A stretch of 64,000 nucleotides of DNA from Hirundichthys speculiger (taxonomy: Eukaryota; Chordata; Actinopteri; Beloniformes; Exocoetidae), in NCBI GenBank assembly GCA_018398805.1, contig JAGFBZ010001970.1, forward strand, positions 186,001-250,000, in the 5' to 3' direction. Position numbers and translations under genes: made by a program. The notes below the pieces were generated by a model. It had not been told where the DNA came from. It saw only the letters and a list, made by a program, of their open reading frames with translations, and ran no database searches. Below, one piece after another: positions 36,641 through 48,930 of this stretch; the first letter of the stretch is position 1, and every line of letters starts with the position of its first letter.

Positions 36641-37012
36641 TATTGGCTGACTCAGACGAAAGATGCACAGTCATGTATGGAGGTCGTACATCTCACAGTA
36701 ACTGAACAAAGATGAAAAATATAACCAACTTGTATTCAAAAACAGGCTGAGAAAGAAATCAAGCAGCATCAGAAATTTGGAGGAATCATTGCACAGTATC
36801 TGGCTGTTGCTGCCTCAACCAGCTCTGTCAGCTATAAAAAACTTGTGGAACTCAAATAAAAAAAAAAAGGCACTTTGAAGCACCAACCTGCAACTCACCG
36901 TCACCATCGTGCATGTCGATAATACCATGATGCTGCGTTTGGACCCTGAAATACATTCAGACTTACTTCTGTCACTGCTGTGATTCAATGTTTGTTCAGT
37001 CGTACAGTGTAA

Positions 37013-37465
37013 AGGCTTGCGTTAAAGCAAGCGTAGCTATGCCATAGGTGTGAACCCTACTCAGTAAGCTACGCCAGGTCCTGACGTGTATCTATCTCCA
37101 AATGTAATGCAGACCGCAAGAAATTGTGATTGGTCCGCTTGGTAGATTTCTTTGTGACTACTTCTTCTTTTCAGGTATTTATAAAAATGACTGATGCTAA
37201 ACATTTATCAGCTGCTCCAACTTACGTGAAATATACTTTATTTGCGCCACTGCTATGTCTGAGCTACATATAGTGAGTAAACAAAAGGAAACCTGTCACC
37301 TTGTGTTACAGTGCTGCAGAAAAAGAAACCTACCACCTACTGGTTGGAGATGTAATCACAGAGCGTAAACAATAATACAATAGTACAAGTACAAGTGCCA
37401 AAGATGACGTAGAGGTCATGTATAGCCTAGATACGTAGTTGCTAAGCAGAAGCATAAATCAGCCT
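37013..37465. mobile_element. PIF/Harbinger-type MITE
   Basis: A 453-bp element starting AGGCTTGCGTTAAAGC and ending GCAGAAGCATAAATCAGCCT, with terminal AGGCT/AGCCT inverted bases. It is flanked by identical TAA trinucleotides (37010-37012 and 37466-37468), the 3-bp target duplication typical of PIF/Harbinger. Internal CTACGCC-type blocks match the style of fish Harbinger MITEs. There is no transposase or MADF frame, so it is non-autonomous. The left terminal repeat is more diverged than the right. Confidence 0.75.
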
Positions 37466-38117
37466 TAACATGCAATAAATTAGATTAAAGTTTCTCTAGC
37501 CTCTGAGGAGTGCTGATGTGTCTCTTGCTTGCTCCTGCTGCTTCATGCTTTATGGAATTTTAAATCATTCAACTTTTTTCTGTAATTTCTAATTTTTTCC
37601 ACAAGTCTTCAATATGATTTTATTCTTTTCCTTTTAAGTGTACCAAGACTTCCCGAATCATTTTTGTGCTTTTTACATCTCATCTGACAAACCAGTGACG
37701 ACAAACCTCTCAAGATGCCTTAAAGAGTAATCCACACAAAGTCTCCCTTTGAAAACTGTTGGATATATCACCAAGAAATCTGTGTCCTACAAGAAAGGAT
37801 TTTTGGCTTAGAAACTGAAAAAGGACTTTATAATATGCTCCCAATGGAATCTAATGGTAAGAAGTCCACATTTACTTCCAAAGGAAAGGGTGAAAAAAAC
37901 TACTACTGACAACTTGATGCTAAATGATAGCGTGAGTTTTCCAAGACTCTGTAATGACATGTATAACTTTATTACTTGATGCTAAGCCAAAGCAAAATCA
38001 AAATGTTGGTATCAAAGGAGGATATGCAACATTACCCGGAATAAAGTAAAAGTTAACAAACAGATTTTTACCACTGTCAGAACCAAATGTGACTGAACAT
38101 AATAAACAGCGCAGCAG
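37466..38117. other. Intronic or 5' LINE-flanking sequence
   Basis: No coding frame recognised. The last part (from about 38000) may belong to the 5' region of the LINE that follows, but no boundary can be drawn. Confidence 0.35.
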
Positions 38118-38935
38118 ATGAATGGAATATCTGTGCCACATGTCAAGGTCAAAGATACCCTTGTGCTTGGAGACGGAGCCATATCTAACATAAATATGAA
38201 CAGAATAGTTACTTGTAGCTATCCAAGTGCCACAGTCTCTGACATTACAAGGCTACTACCTGAGGTCCTGGCAAAACAACAGGGAGTGAAACAGCTGATT
38301 GTTCATGTGGGTGCAGTGAGAAAGGAACAATCCGAAATCTTGAAAAAGACTTCAACAAACTATTTAAGAGTCTTGATTAAGCAGCAAAACCAACGTTCAT
38401 TAGTGGACCTGTCCCAAACATCAACAGGAGGATGGGAAAATTCAGCCAGCTGCTTCAACTAAACACATGATTGTCCAAAGTCTGCAACGTTGAGAAGCGA
38501 GAGGAGAGCTTCTGCCTCGCCACTCAGAGACCCAGCAAAGGAATTAACCTCTGCAGCACCAACAGCACCTCCAGCATCCCAAACACAGCATTCAGATGCA
38601 GCAGCGCCTCTCATCACCTTCACCATGGCCCACACCACAAGCCTGGGAATCACCTGCTGCATCTACACCCTCCAGAGACGCTTCACTGTCACTCTCGTCT
38701 CAACCGTCACCCATGAGACTTTCTGATCACTTTGAAAGCCTGGTGAAATCAGTGAGCTGTTCCCCTCACCCCAGACATCACAAGATCAAGGATTCTGTCC
38801 TCAAAGAAGAGTCGTGCCCCTCTCCCTCCTCAGCCTACTCCACCAACCAAAGCCCCACCAGCTCAGACCCCACCATCGGTGCCCAGAGCTGTTGGTTCCA
38901 ACAGCGTCAATGCTGTTGTCTAGGATATTAAGGGC
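38118..38935 (+). pseudogene. LINE (L2-like) ORF1 remnant with esterase-like domain
   Basis: First protein of a non-LTR retrotransposon. The frame from 38118 shows VLGDG, where the GDSL-type esterase block normally has Ser, then SYPSATVSDITRLLPEVLA and a LIVHVGA block. These resemble the esterase-type ORF1 of L2/CR1-class fish LINEs. After a frameshift near 38400-38470 the Pro/Ser-rich continuation is split over two overlapping frames (38490-38726 and 38596-38931). Loss of the nucleophile and the frameshifts make it non-functional. It is not a host gene. Confidence 0.7.
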
Positions 38936-39115
38936 CTCTGCTATGTTCCCTGCTAAACCTCATATCAACCAGAGGTCCAGGGAGGGAGTGTATTCTTCTA
39001 AAATAATGACTATTGTCAAACCACAAAGATTAGATAAGAGAGGAACAGTCAGTGTCTGATCAGAGGAATATTATCCATATCCCCCGCAAGAGCACAGCAT
39101 CCAGTTCAACTCTAG

Positions 39116-40510
39116 CTAACCTCAAATACGCAGTACTCAATGTCAGATCTTTGAGTAATAAATCATTCTTGATTAATAGTTTAATTTCCTCATACAATCT
39201 TGATTTTATGTTTTGAACTGAGACATGGTTGGACAAAAACACAGCCAATGCAATTCTAATTGAATCTAGTCCATCTAACTTCACCGTTGTGTCTGAAACA
39301 TGACAAAACCAGAGGGGTGGTGGTGATTGTGCCATATTCAGGGACAATATACTTACACACAAGCTATCATTTGGGTTTTTTTCATGGTTTGAGTATGTGA
39401 CATTCAAAATGGAGATAAAACAATCTTCCATTCTCTATATCGCCATTTACATTTACCATTTACAAACCACCACAGAATTGTTTTATTGATGATTTTACTG
39501 AACTACTTTCGGTTGTGTGCACTGATTTTGATTGTTTGGTCATAACAGGGGACTTGAATGTGCATGTAGATGGAACCCATGACAAACAAGCAAAAGAAAT
39601 TACTGCTGTCCTTGAAATGTTTAGTCTAATTCAGCATGTGACGAGCCCACCCACAAAAGAGGGCACACTTTAGATCTGTGTTCTTCTTTTGTGTTTTCTT
39701 TGACCTGTCCGTTTCACCCAAATGAGCAGTTGGGTCTGCGGTTGCTCAGGGAAGACTCATAAATGACAGGACAGGGACAGAGTTTATGGAAATGATTAGG
39801 TTTGAAAATATCCCAGGCTCTAATGTTGAATTCTTCTTATATTTTAAAGATTTTGGATACCATTGCTCCTCTCAAGGTTAGAATGGTTAAAAGTAGGCAA
39901 GAGGCACCATGGGGAAGAGAAGATTCAGTCAGGGCATAGAAACAGGAGTGGCGGAGAGCTAAACGGAAATGGCGCAAGTCAAAGCTCCAGCTCCATTATG
40001 AGATTTACAAAGGAAAGTTACTTGCGTTCACTCAAACAATGCGTAGAATATGGGAGAGTTATTTTTCTGAAATCATCAAAAACTGCAGTAACAACTCCCG
40101 TGTCCTGTTTGCTACAGTAAACAGATTGATAAACCCTCCAGTTTCAGTGCTCTTAGAACTCATTTTTAATTCTAAGTGTAATGACTTTGCAATATTCTAA
40201 TGACAAAGTTCAAGGTATTAAAAATTCAATAACTTCCACAACACAAACAACTACTCTACTCTGCCAACTAGACACCTAGAGCTGACACATCTTACACCTG
40301 TCACTGACAAAACAGTCAAAGAGATCATCTGGAGTTGGAGTCCATCGATGTGTTGTCTTGATGAATTGCCCATGCACTCGATTTCTAAAGTCTGTGCTGA
40401 GCAGTTTACCACAACTCACTGATATAACCAACATCTCATTTCAGACTGGAAAATTCCCAGAGGCCTTAAAAACTGCTGTTATTAAGCCTCGTCTAAAGAA
40501 GAGTCCATTT
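39116..40510 (+). pseudogene. LINE (L2-like) ORF2 remnant: endonuclease and start of reverse transcriptase
   Basis: Broken second protein of the same element. The frame reads an AVLNVRSLSNK endonuclease start near 39130, TETWLDKN after an in-frame stop (near 39220), GDLNVHVDG (near 39550) and an EGHTLDL-like block. A linker rich in Arg/Lys (WRRAKRKWRKSK, near 39950) and VLFATVNRLINPP (near 40105) follow. The recognisable RT entry ends with FQTGKFPEALKTAVIKPRLK (about 40438-40497). Many stops and frameshifts are present. The RT active-site region is absent, replaced by the foreign segment that follows. Confidence 0.75.
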
Positions 40511-40620
40511 GGGTTCGGACCCCCAGACTTATAATAATAGCTCGGGTTGGGTTGGTTTCGGGTCGAATTTTCACGGGTCCATTCAGGTTCGATTCAATGA
40601 AAGTGGACCTTTGAAGACCT
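40511..40620. repeat. Foreign GGGTTCGG-type segment inside the LINE
   Basis: TTTGGGTTCGGACCCCCAGA and GGGTTGGGTTGGTTTCGGGT separate the RT start from the LINE's C-terminal coding tail. The GGGTT/CGGGTC words recall short fish hAT-type elements. Whether it is an insertion that accompanied a deletion or a filler at a rearrangement junction cannot be told here. Confidence 0.4.
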
Positions 40621-40800
40621 CTAGCTCAGAGAATAGACTTTAAAACAGCTCTACTTGTGTACAAGTTTCTTCATGACCTAGCCCCAAAGTACATCCCTGA
40701 CAGGTTAGACCATATGAACCAAACTGGACTCCGAGAACCTCAGGGAGTGGTCTCCTGCTGGTGTCCAGAGTCAGGACTAAACATGATGAAAACTGAAATA
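40621..40800 (+). pseudogene. LINE C-terminal coding tail
   Basis: The frame reads RIDFKTALLVYKFLHDLAP then KYIPDRL, the conserved C-terminal motif of L2/Rex-class LINE proteins, followed by a degraded VVSCWCPESGLN region. It continues the element at 39116-40510 after loss of most of the reverse transcriptase. Confidence 0.7.
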
Positions 40801-42989
40801 TTGAACATTGTCTACCCGGCAGAATTAAAAAAACAAAAACCTTTTTACCAAAAACAAGTTAAAGAACAAATAACCCTTGAAATCATAACAGTACAAAAAT
40901 AAGGCACAGAAGTTAAGTAAAGAAAGCAAATAAAACTTGAAAATAAAGAAGTCTTAGATCACGACTATGTTCCGTGACAAAATACAATTTGAAATCTCCT
41001 CAAAAGCAATCAGCAAGCGAGTCTCAAAAATATTCTTTCGGTAGCCTTCAACTAACCTAAGCACGTAAGCTGTGACTCTCTTTTCTTGCCTCACAGGTTG
41101 GGTGCAGCACTCACAGAAAAGGTACATGTCGATCTGTTGTTTAAATGGCGAACAGAGAGATTAAAACATTGTTTGCTTGTGGCTTTCACGGAATATCAGG
41201 ATGGGAGATGAATGGGTCAGTTATTTATTTATTCTTTTATTCCTCTTGCTGCCTTTTTTTGTCTTTAATATTCAGGCTATCCATAAAACATTCAATGGCT
41301 TTTTCCATTTAGCCCCACATGTTGTTTTCTTGTATGATTGATACAGTGCTGTTTTAAAAGTACAGCCCTTTGATGAGATCCACAATTCTTAATCCACTAT
41401 TTATGTGCATTGACACAGAATGTAGATAAGTACTTAATAGGTCATCCCTCCTTTCCGCCAGTGTTGGGACTCTTTAATGTTGCATCCCTCTGTCATTTTA
41501 CCCCACTAACTTTGGAGTTAATGAACTGTTTGTGACATCTTTGTTTTTATTAACTGTTGGCAGAATCTGCTTCATATATGTACAGTCAAAAGTACAAGTA
41601 TATCTGAAAATTTCCAAGCTGTATAGCACAACCTTTGAGTACAGATGTGTGAAGGACTGTGGAAAGGCCGGTCCTTGACATCTATACTATTGTTGTTGAG
41701 CTTCAAGTATTGTTGATTTGAAGTGTAATTTTGGAAAATGATTTAACATGTTAAAAATGATCATCATTATTAAACGATAATACTGATTTCTTTCAAGAAT
41801 CAGAAACTATTGAAAGATACTTCCATTCCACATTTCAAAACAGCTTTTGAAAGAAATTTTGTAACAAAACGAACTATTCTAAGAAACAGGACAAGAATTT
41901 TAATGAAAATGTATTGAGAAGGATCTACCTACAAAGCAATCTCTAAGTCCATTTTCAATCTTCAGAAAGCAATTTGCTGTGTTTTTCTCAAGCAAAATAC
42001 AATGTTTCTCCTGAATAACTACATGTTTTCACAAGAAAAAGCCCTCACAGATGGTGTCGATAAAGCTGTGGACACAGGTTTGTATTTTTCCACAGGGAAG
42101 GTTGGTGATCTTGAACCAAGATGGACTTCAACTGCAATGAAGCTAAATCTTCCTGAATCGGTTTCTGGGTCCCAGCTTTGCCATGCGCCAAAACAGTGAC
42201 CCCATCTATACCCCTAAGCTGTGCAAAAAAAGATACTTAAAGAAAAAGAAGAAGAGTAACCCTAAAGACTTGATAAGATTGAGTAATATAATATTAATGT
42301 TTGTAACAAAAAAACTTTTTAAACCTCAATATTGATATCCTGAGTGATGTTTGCCAAACACTATGATTATCATTCTTCTGTAAGCCATGGTCCCATCATC
42401 TAAATCCTTTGTTAAATTATTATAACAAAAACACTTCAGCTATAACAAGCAGAAAGGAACTCTGCAGACAATGGAAGCACAAAAAAAAAAATCAATACTG
42501 GCAATCACAGTTAGTTGTAAGACGTCAACTGTGTGGAAAACAAATCTATGCAATCTACTCAAGAGTTTTATTAAGAATTGACAAACGGTTATTCAAAAGT
42601 GCCAAATATACTGTATTTAGAAGTAAAAAGAACGACTCTGATATTCATAAAACTGACAAGCACCAGTAGGAATGGTGCATTGCGCTGCAAAGTTTTCCTA
42701 TTTGACCCACTGAAAAAATAAAATTAAAAAAAATGGCACAGGTTTGCCATAAAATGTGCTGTAATCTTTATCAAAGCTACAATAATAGACAAACACATTT
42801 TTTTTTAAACTAGTAACACACAATTCAAATCTTTATGACATAATTAAACACACCAATTAAAATTCACAGAATAAAATAAGTGAAACTAGAGACAAATTTA
42901 TCAATGAAAGCTGATTGGAATCAGTAGTTTCTGCACAAATTGGTAAAATGAGGTTGGCGGTTTAGTTAAGAGCTACTTCGATTGAAGAC
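40801..42989. other. Intronic sequence, nothing recognised
   Basis: AT-rich. Frames at 42002-42199 and 42409-42669 have no domain I recognise. No terminal repeats seen. Confidence 0.4.
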
Positions 42990-43340
42990 ATTCAAAGATT
43001 GCAAGTTTGCACAGCTCACCAATATCAAAACATTATCCCAGAAGTGAGGCATGACAGAAGGAGCATCATGATGTGGGCTTGCCACCATTGCTTCAGTGCC
43101 TGGACACTTACCACCATTGAGGGGGAAACGGATTCCCAAATTTGCAAAACATAATTAGAGAGGATAATGTCTGGCTCTCAACCAGGTGAGGCTTAATAGA
43201 ATTTGGGTGATCGGCAGGACAATGACCTTACTTATCAAAGTAAATCCATCACAGAATGGCTTCATAAAAAGAAAACCTGCTTTTCAGAATGACCCAGTCA
43301 GAGATCAGACCTTATGGGAAGCTGATGCAAGAAAACATTT
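42990..43340 (+). pseudogene. Tc1/mariner transposase fragment
   Basis: Nucleotide blocks AGCATCATGATGTGGGCTTG, TTCAGTGCCTGGACACTTAC, GGACAATGACCTTACTTATC and AATGACCCAGTCAGAGATCA occur in the order of the Tc1 catalytic core. They correspond to the MMW region, the second Asp in QDND and a damaged WPSQSPD segment. Reading frames are heavily broken and no inverted repeats are visible, so only an internal fragment survives. Confidence 0.7.
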
Positions 43341-45542
43341 TCTTCTGGTATAAGTGATATAATCTCTTCATGTGTGTGTTTGTGTGAATTCATGTTTACT
43401 ACCTGGCACATTGTGGAGTAAGTACTCAATTTTATAACAGACAAACAGAAACCCTCCACAATTACAGTCATGTAAATTTGAATGTAGAGTCTCTTTCACT
43501 TCTAAAAGACCGGTGTTTTTAAAAGTTAATGTTGTCAGCAAAAATCAACTTAACGATTGTCATCAATTATGCAAGCTTTGCGATGGTAGCAAGGTTATAG
43601 AAAAGAATGTCTGAAAACATCACGACATGACTTTTCTTTGAAAAAGACTATTATAGCTGAGACTCAGCAGTTCATAATTAAAGTTTATGGAAGTACAATT
43701 TGAAAAACATGAGTCTGACTTGTTTGGACCAATTACCAAGACAAAGCTTTGTCTCTTTAGAAGGAAGATGGGAGCATAGCTCAGGTTTGCAAAGCTCCGA
43801 ACAAACTTCTCAAAAGACTTGAGAAACAACATCTGTTCAAGAGACAATGCTATATACATCCTTCTTTCTTCTGTTCTCTTTCTTTCCTTGAAAATCAGAT
43901 CTTGTTTTCTGAAAGAAACATTAAAATGAATTTTGCATTTTTTTTTAAACTAAAAAAACATTTTTCTTTTTAGCACTGATTTATAGCATTAGACACCAAA
44001 ACCAAGTTCCTTTCTTTGCCTGATATTTATCGTCATCATGCAAAATGTAATAATAACTAAAGATGTCACACATCGTGTTGCACAGCTAACGTGATCCCAC
44101 GGCTCTCTGCAGCTAACTGAAGTTTATCAGTGTGACTTAGTGTGAAAACCTCCTCCATTTTGTTGTTGGCTTCTGATATGCAAATGAAGAAGCTGGTCAG
44201 TCATGGCACATAACATTCAGCTCCCGAAAGAAGAACCAATCTGTCCTTCCAAGCTGCTGTTTATTATGGAACAGTCAGAAATGGTGTAAGCTCTGTGTAA
44301 TCTAAATTTAATGTGCAATTTGTTCATTTTACCCCTCCATTCGGTTCCAGTCAGTGATTATAACTTTTTGACCACTTGGTTAGCTTTCTGCAACTCATAA
44401 AGAAAAAAAAGGATAAAAAAAGGGTTATCTTATCTTCTTTACCTCTTCTTACTCCTTTCTTGTTTACATTATTTTTCATATAATGCTGATGGAACATACA
44501 AGAAAAAAAAAAGAAAAAGAATGAAAAAAGTTGCCTTTCAACACACAACCTGAAAAAGACTCCAAGGCTGAATATTGCTGAGGAAAAAACAAAAACAAAA
44601 CACTTATTGCTAAGGCAACAGTAAAAAGCAGCAGGAAAGCATAAATGTATGAGACTTTGTAACAGAGCTGCTGTCACGCCATAATGTTTATAGGAATAAA
44701 CCGAATCAGAACTTTATTGGAAGTCTAGACATTTCAATTGTTTTCTGAAAGAATGGTTCTCTTTAGATTCATAACAAGTTTAACCCAGAGTGGGAATTCA
44801 GCACAGACGAGGCATGAAGCTGCACACAGAGAAGGTAAAAAGATGCTTTAGAGATGTGCGCCACTGAAAATCGAGGCAATGGCACTGCTGTGATGTTGTT
44901 TGGTCTCAACTGTGGATCATGCTGGAGAAACTCTGGCTGCCTTAGGGGTTTCATATCCATCAGACTACATATTTATAGGTTCTCTGCTTGACGCTGTAAA
45001 TGCTCTTCAAGAGGCCATAATTGGCTAAAACTACAAAATAGTTTGTGTGCCACAAGTAAAGATCTAATCAGCTATACGTCGAAAAAAGAACAAAAACAAA
45101 ACAAAAAAACCTTAAAAACAACCACAACTGTAGTACCCTTAGTACATGTAGGTTCTGATTAATGAAAATCTTAGCCTGGGTATGTTTTGGGTTAGCCTGG
45201 AGCCGTTTGGAACATCGACTGTAAAATTACAGGATGAACAACCTGTGATGTCACCAGTAGGTGACTTTTGAAGCCTCTTTTTCCTTGTACTGCGAGGCAC
45301 CATGTTGTGAAAAGGCAGAAAGTCCAGCGCTGAGAACCTGGATGGAACACAACCACATGAGTTCAGTTATAGGTAGCTACTTTAGCCTGGCTGGCTTAGC
45401 ATAAGTTAACCCAGGATAAACACTGATATTACTTTACATTCATTTTGATCAAATCTGTCCAAACACTATCATTTCAAGTGGTTGAACCCAATGCTGCCAG
45501 AGATGAAATGAGGACCAGCAGAGTTCTGCTGGGACCCACATA
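43341..45542. other. Intronic sequence, nothing recognised
   Basis: No gene or mobile element identified. Minus-strand frame 44351-44677 is inflated by runs of T/A translated as Phe. Frame 43620-43859 has no recognisable domain. Confidence 0.4.
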
Positions 45543-46771
45543 CACTGCCTGGCCAAAAAAAAAAAAAAAAAAGTCGCAACCAAAAAAAAAAAACGTCATA
45601 CACTTTAATATTTCGTTGGACCGCCTTTAGCTTTGATTATGGTACGCATTCGCTGTGGCATTGTTTCGATAAGCTTCTGCACTGTTACAATATTTATTTC
45701 CATCCAGCGATGCATTAATTTTTCTCCAAGATCTTTTATTGATGATGATAGTCGGACTGCTGCACAAACCCTTCTCCAGCAGATCCCAAAGATTCTCAAT
45801 GGGGTTCAGGTCTGGACTCTGTGGTGGCCAATCCATGTGTGAAAATGATGTCTCATGCTCCCTGAACCAGTCTTTCACAATTTGAGCCTGATGAATCCTG
45901 GCATTGTCATCTTGGAATATGGCCGTTCCATCAAGAAAAAAAATCATTGATTGAATTACCTGTTCATTCTTTGAGCTCATACTGTTGCTGAACCTGGACC
46001 TGACCAACTGCAGCAACCCCAGATCAGAACACTGCCCCCACAGGCTGGTACAGTAGGCAACTAGGCATGATGGGAGCATCACTTCATCTGCCTCTCTTCT
46101 TACCCTGATGCGCCCATCACTCTGGAACAGGGTAAATCTGGACTCATCAGACCACATGACCTTCTTCCATTGCTCCAGAGTTCAATCTTTATGCTTCCCT
46201 AGCAAATTGAAGCCTTTTTTTCCGGTTAGCCTCACTGACTAGTGGTATTCTTAAAGCTACACAGCTGTTCAGTCCCAATCCCTTGAGTTCCCTTCACATT
46301 GTGCGTGTGGAAATACTCTTACTTTCACCATTAAACATAGTTCTACTGTTGTTCTTCTTCGATTTGATCTCATGTTTAAGTGATTGCCAATCATGATCAT
46401 TTCGAATTTTTTCGGCCACATTTCCTCCTCGAAGACGATGGGTCCCCACTATCCTTCCAGGTTTTAATAATGTGTTGGACAGTTCTTAACCCAATTTTGG
46501 TAGTTTCTGCAGTCTTCTTAGATGTTTTCTCTGCTTGATGCATACCAATGATTTGACCCTTCTCAAACAGACTAACATCTTTTCCACGACCTGGGATGTG
46601 TCTTTCAACATGGTTGTTTAGGAAATGAGAATCAACTCATTGCACCAGTTGAGGTTGAATAACTTGTCGCCAGCTGAAAGATAATAGCCCATGCAGTAAT
46701 TATCCAGTAGGAGGCTTGGACCTGTTTGCTTGCTTAAATCCAGGTGGCAACTTTTTTTTTGTTTGGCAGTG
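45543..46771 (-). mobile_element. Full-length Tc1-like element, DD36E type, inactive
   Basis: A 1.23-kb transposon flanked by TA (45541-45542 and 46772-46773). The left end reads CACTGCCTGGCCAAAAAA… then GTCGCAACC; the right end reads GGTGGCAAC, a T run, then TTTGGCAGTG. These make matching terminal inverted repeats with expanded A/T tracts. It carries one transposase gene pointing left. The two ends are still similar, so this copy looks younger than the one at 8467, although its gene is broken. Confidence 0.9.
45605..46617 (-). pseudogene. Tc1-like transposase with 36 residues between second Asp and Glu
   Basis: Transposase relic. N-terminal HTH region: FEKGQIIGMHQAEKTSKK, then LRTVQHIIKTWKDSG (about 46400-46580), followed by stops and a frame loss. 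In the catalytic part a TGA (46182-46184) stands just before the [12 protein letters not shown] block that holds the first Asp. The second Asp is in FQDDNARIH and the Glu in NPIENLW. Thirty-six residues separate them, against 34 in classical Tc1. A frameshift near 45720-45760 puts the conserved end [10 protein letters not shown] (45605-45635) in another frame. The longest open stretch is 45627-46157. DD36E elements of animals have been described under the name Incomer; membership is my inference. Confidence 0.82.
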
Positions 46772-48599
46772 TATATGCGTTGCAGTCTGGCATATCTTTA
46801 CATTCTGTGCTCTATTCTTTTTTCCAACTATCAGGTGATCAATAAGGAGTGACACAATAACAATACTTTTACAACACGTTTCAATTGATAATAGCTAAGG
46901 AAAGCAATCCTTTTTTATTCAATATGGTAATGGGTAATTAAAATAAAATGTGATATAAACCTGAAGCATCGTGAAGAATTTACAGAAACAGACATCTAAA
47001 GAAATATCTTTCCTGCCATTTTATTTTTCCTTTCTCCATCTAGGAATGATACTTTTGGATTTCCCTCCACCAATATTTGTGCTTACATTTTTTTTTCCAT
47101 CACTGTCTTGTCTCTTTGTCTGTCTTGCCGTCTCATGTTTCACTGTTGCTGATTTTAGTTCTCTCTCAGAATCAGGCTTTTAGGTTTTAATAAAATATGT
47201 TAGAATAACTGTCAGAAAGGGGTCAGTAAAGGGTACATTCACTTTCACTCACACACAAGAAAAGTAACATCAGCATTTGCAAGATCAAAATGCATGTACG
47301 TGTGTTTTGTTTATTTATATTTTTTAAAATAATGCTCATATTATGAAAACAGGCCTGCAAAAAAAATCCTTATTCTGCAATTCAGAATTGAGCATTTCAT
47401 GGTCCTTTAAAGCCTCTCATAGCCTATTAGTCAATCAGAATGATTTTTTTTTTTTTTAAATGGTTGCACTTCGCTGACATTTGTCCCCATGAAAATTATG
47501 CACAAAGTACTCAGGTGCATTTAATCAAACTTGGTGGAAAGGTTGAACTGTGGGGAAATGGACTAGTGTTGTCTTCTTCTTTTACTTTCAGAACCACTCG
47601 ACAATTATTAGACAAACATTATCAGCTGAAAGCGCATAGACATTTAACCAAGGTAATTTCTCCAGATATTTCCTTATTTTGTTTAAAAAAAGAATATCAT
47701 ACCTAAAAGAACAGAAATAAAATGAAAAGGTTAATTTACTAGTCTGAATTGAAGCAAATGAAGCCACTGATCATGCTTGTTCTTGTCCATTTTGTACAAG
47801 AAACGCTGATAAAGGAACAATTCAAAAAAAAAAAAGGGCTCAATTGTCGCTGGTAGGTTCACTAACCTTCAAGTTGAAATATTGGTAGAAGATATAGCAA
47901 AGCAATTCCTGGAAAACCGCAATAAGACCACATATACTCTTTGACAAACAACAACCCAGTCAATGAGATCACAGTAAAAGGATAGGGTTATATTTTGTGA
48001 TTAGAACTTAACCGATAACTATTATCTCTTGATTTAATCAAACAAGCTTCAAATTGTAATCAACGACCGGCCCAGTGTTGTATTAAAGGTAACCACTGGA
48101 GACCTTGTGTGGTCATCAGACACAGCAGCGATCCGAGACACATCTGTGTGATCATTCTCTACTTTTCCTCTTTTGGCAGGAAAACATAAGGTCACTGTTT
48201 TTTTTCCCTTTTGGCACACATACTGTTGCTCCTTTTTGTTAAACACAGCTGGAGACATTAAACAGCACAGTCAGGTCAAAGAGTCAGACTGTCACCTCAC
48301 ATGCCTCCAATAACAGCTGTTAATGAGAGCAACTTAACACATTTTCACACGTCAGTGTTCAGCTTCTACACTGAGTTGAAGGTTTCACAAAGTCATGTGG
48401 TCTAATTGAATGATTTCAACATACAGTTGTATATTATAAAGATGCAAACATTATAGGCATAAAAATAAATTACTGTGTGGAAAAGATAACAGTAAGATGC
48501 CGTGTGTTACCGTAGCAATAACTAATTCTCCAGCCTCATCTCTGTGCTGTCGTCTCTCAAATGTCTCTCAAATGTCTCACCTTCGCTCTTGCTTTATAC
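46772..48599. other. Intronic sequence, nothing recognised
   Basis: No gene or repeat family seen. The hydrophobic frame 46971-47183 lacks any motif and is T-rich. Confidence 0.4.
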
Positions 48600-48930
48600 C
48601 AGTGCTTCTCAATTATTTTCTGCTGGGGACCCCTAAAAAGAAGAAAACCCGTGCCCTCCACCTGCCCTCCACCGTGACAATAAATTGTATCATTTGTCTA
48701 TAAAATTGTTATATTTGTTATATGCACATGTCTGTGCAAAAAATCCCGACATAATATAGCTAATGCTCCCTACTCACACTGTGACAATGAGAGCGCCACT
48801 GCTACTGTAGTATATGTGCAATTACACTTTATTCCACGATGCCCCCCCACCAAAAAAAAAAAAAAAAACAAAAAACAAAACATGTTCCCTGGGGTCACAT
48901 ACCCCCCCCCCCCCCAGACGTTTGGTCCCC
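48600..48930 (+). repeat. hAT-like non-autonomous fragment
   Basis: Begins CAGTGCTTCTCAATTATTTT then CTGCTGGGGACCCC, a typical start of hAT elements. It continues through a poly-C/poly-A rich part (48842-48882 and C15 at 48902-48916) to a GTTTGGTCCCCA block. The complementary right end (TTGAGAAGCACTG) is not present, so the element is truncated or diverged. The strand-shadow ORFs here come from homopolymers. Confidence 0.55.

Noticed and set aside
38118..38462. Possible host esterase-type gene
   Set aside because: The GDG and HVGA blocks, the Pro/Ser-rich continuation and the downstream endonuclease/RT motifs identify it as LINE ORF1. The nucleophile position is altered and the frame breaks.
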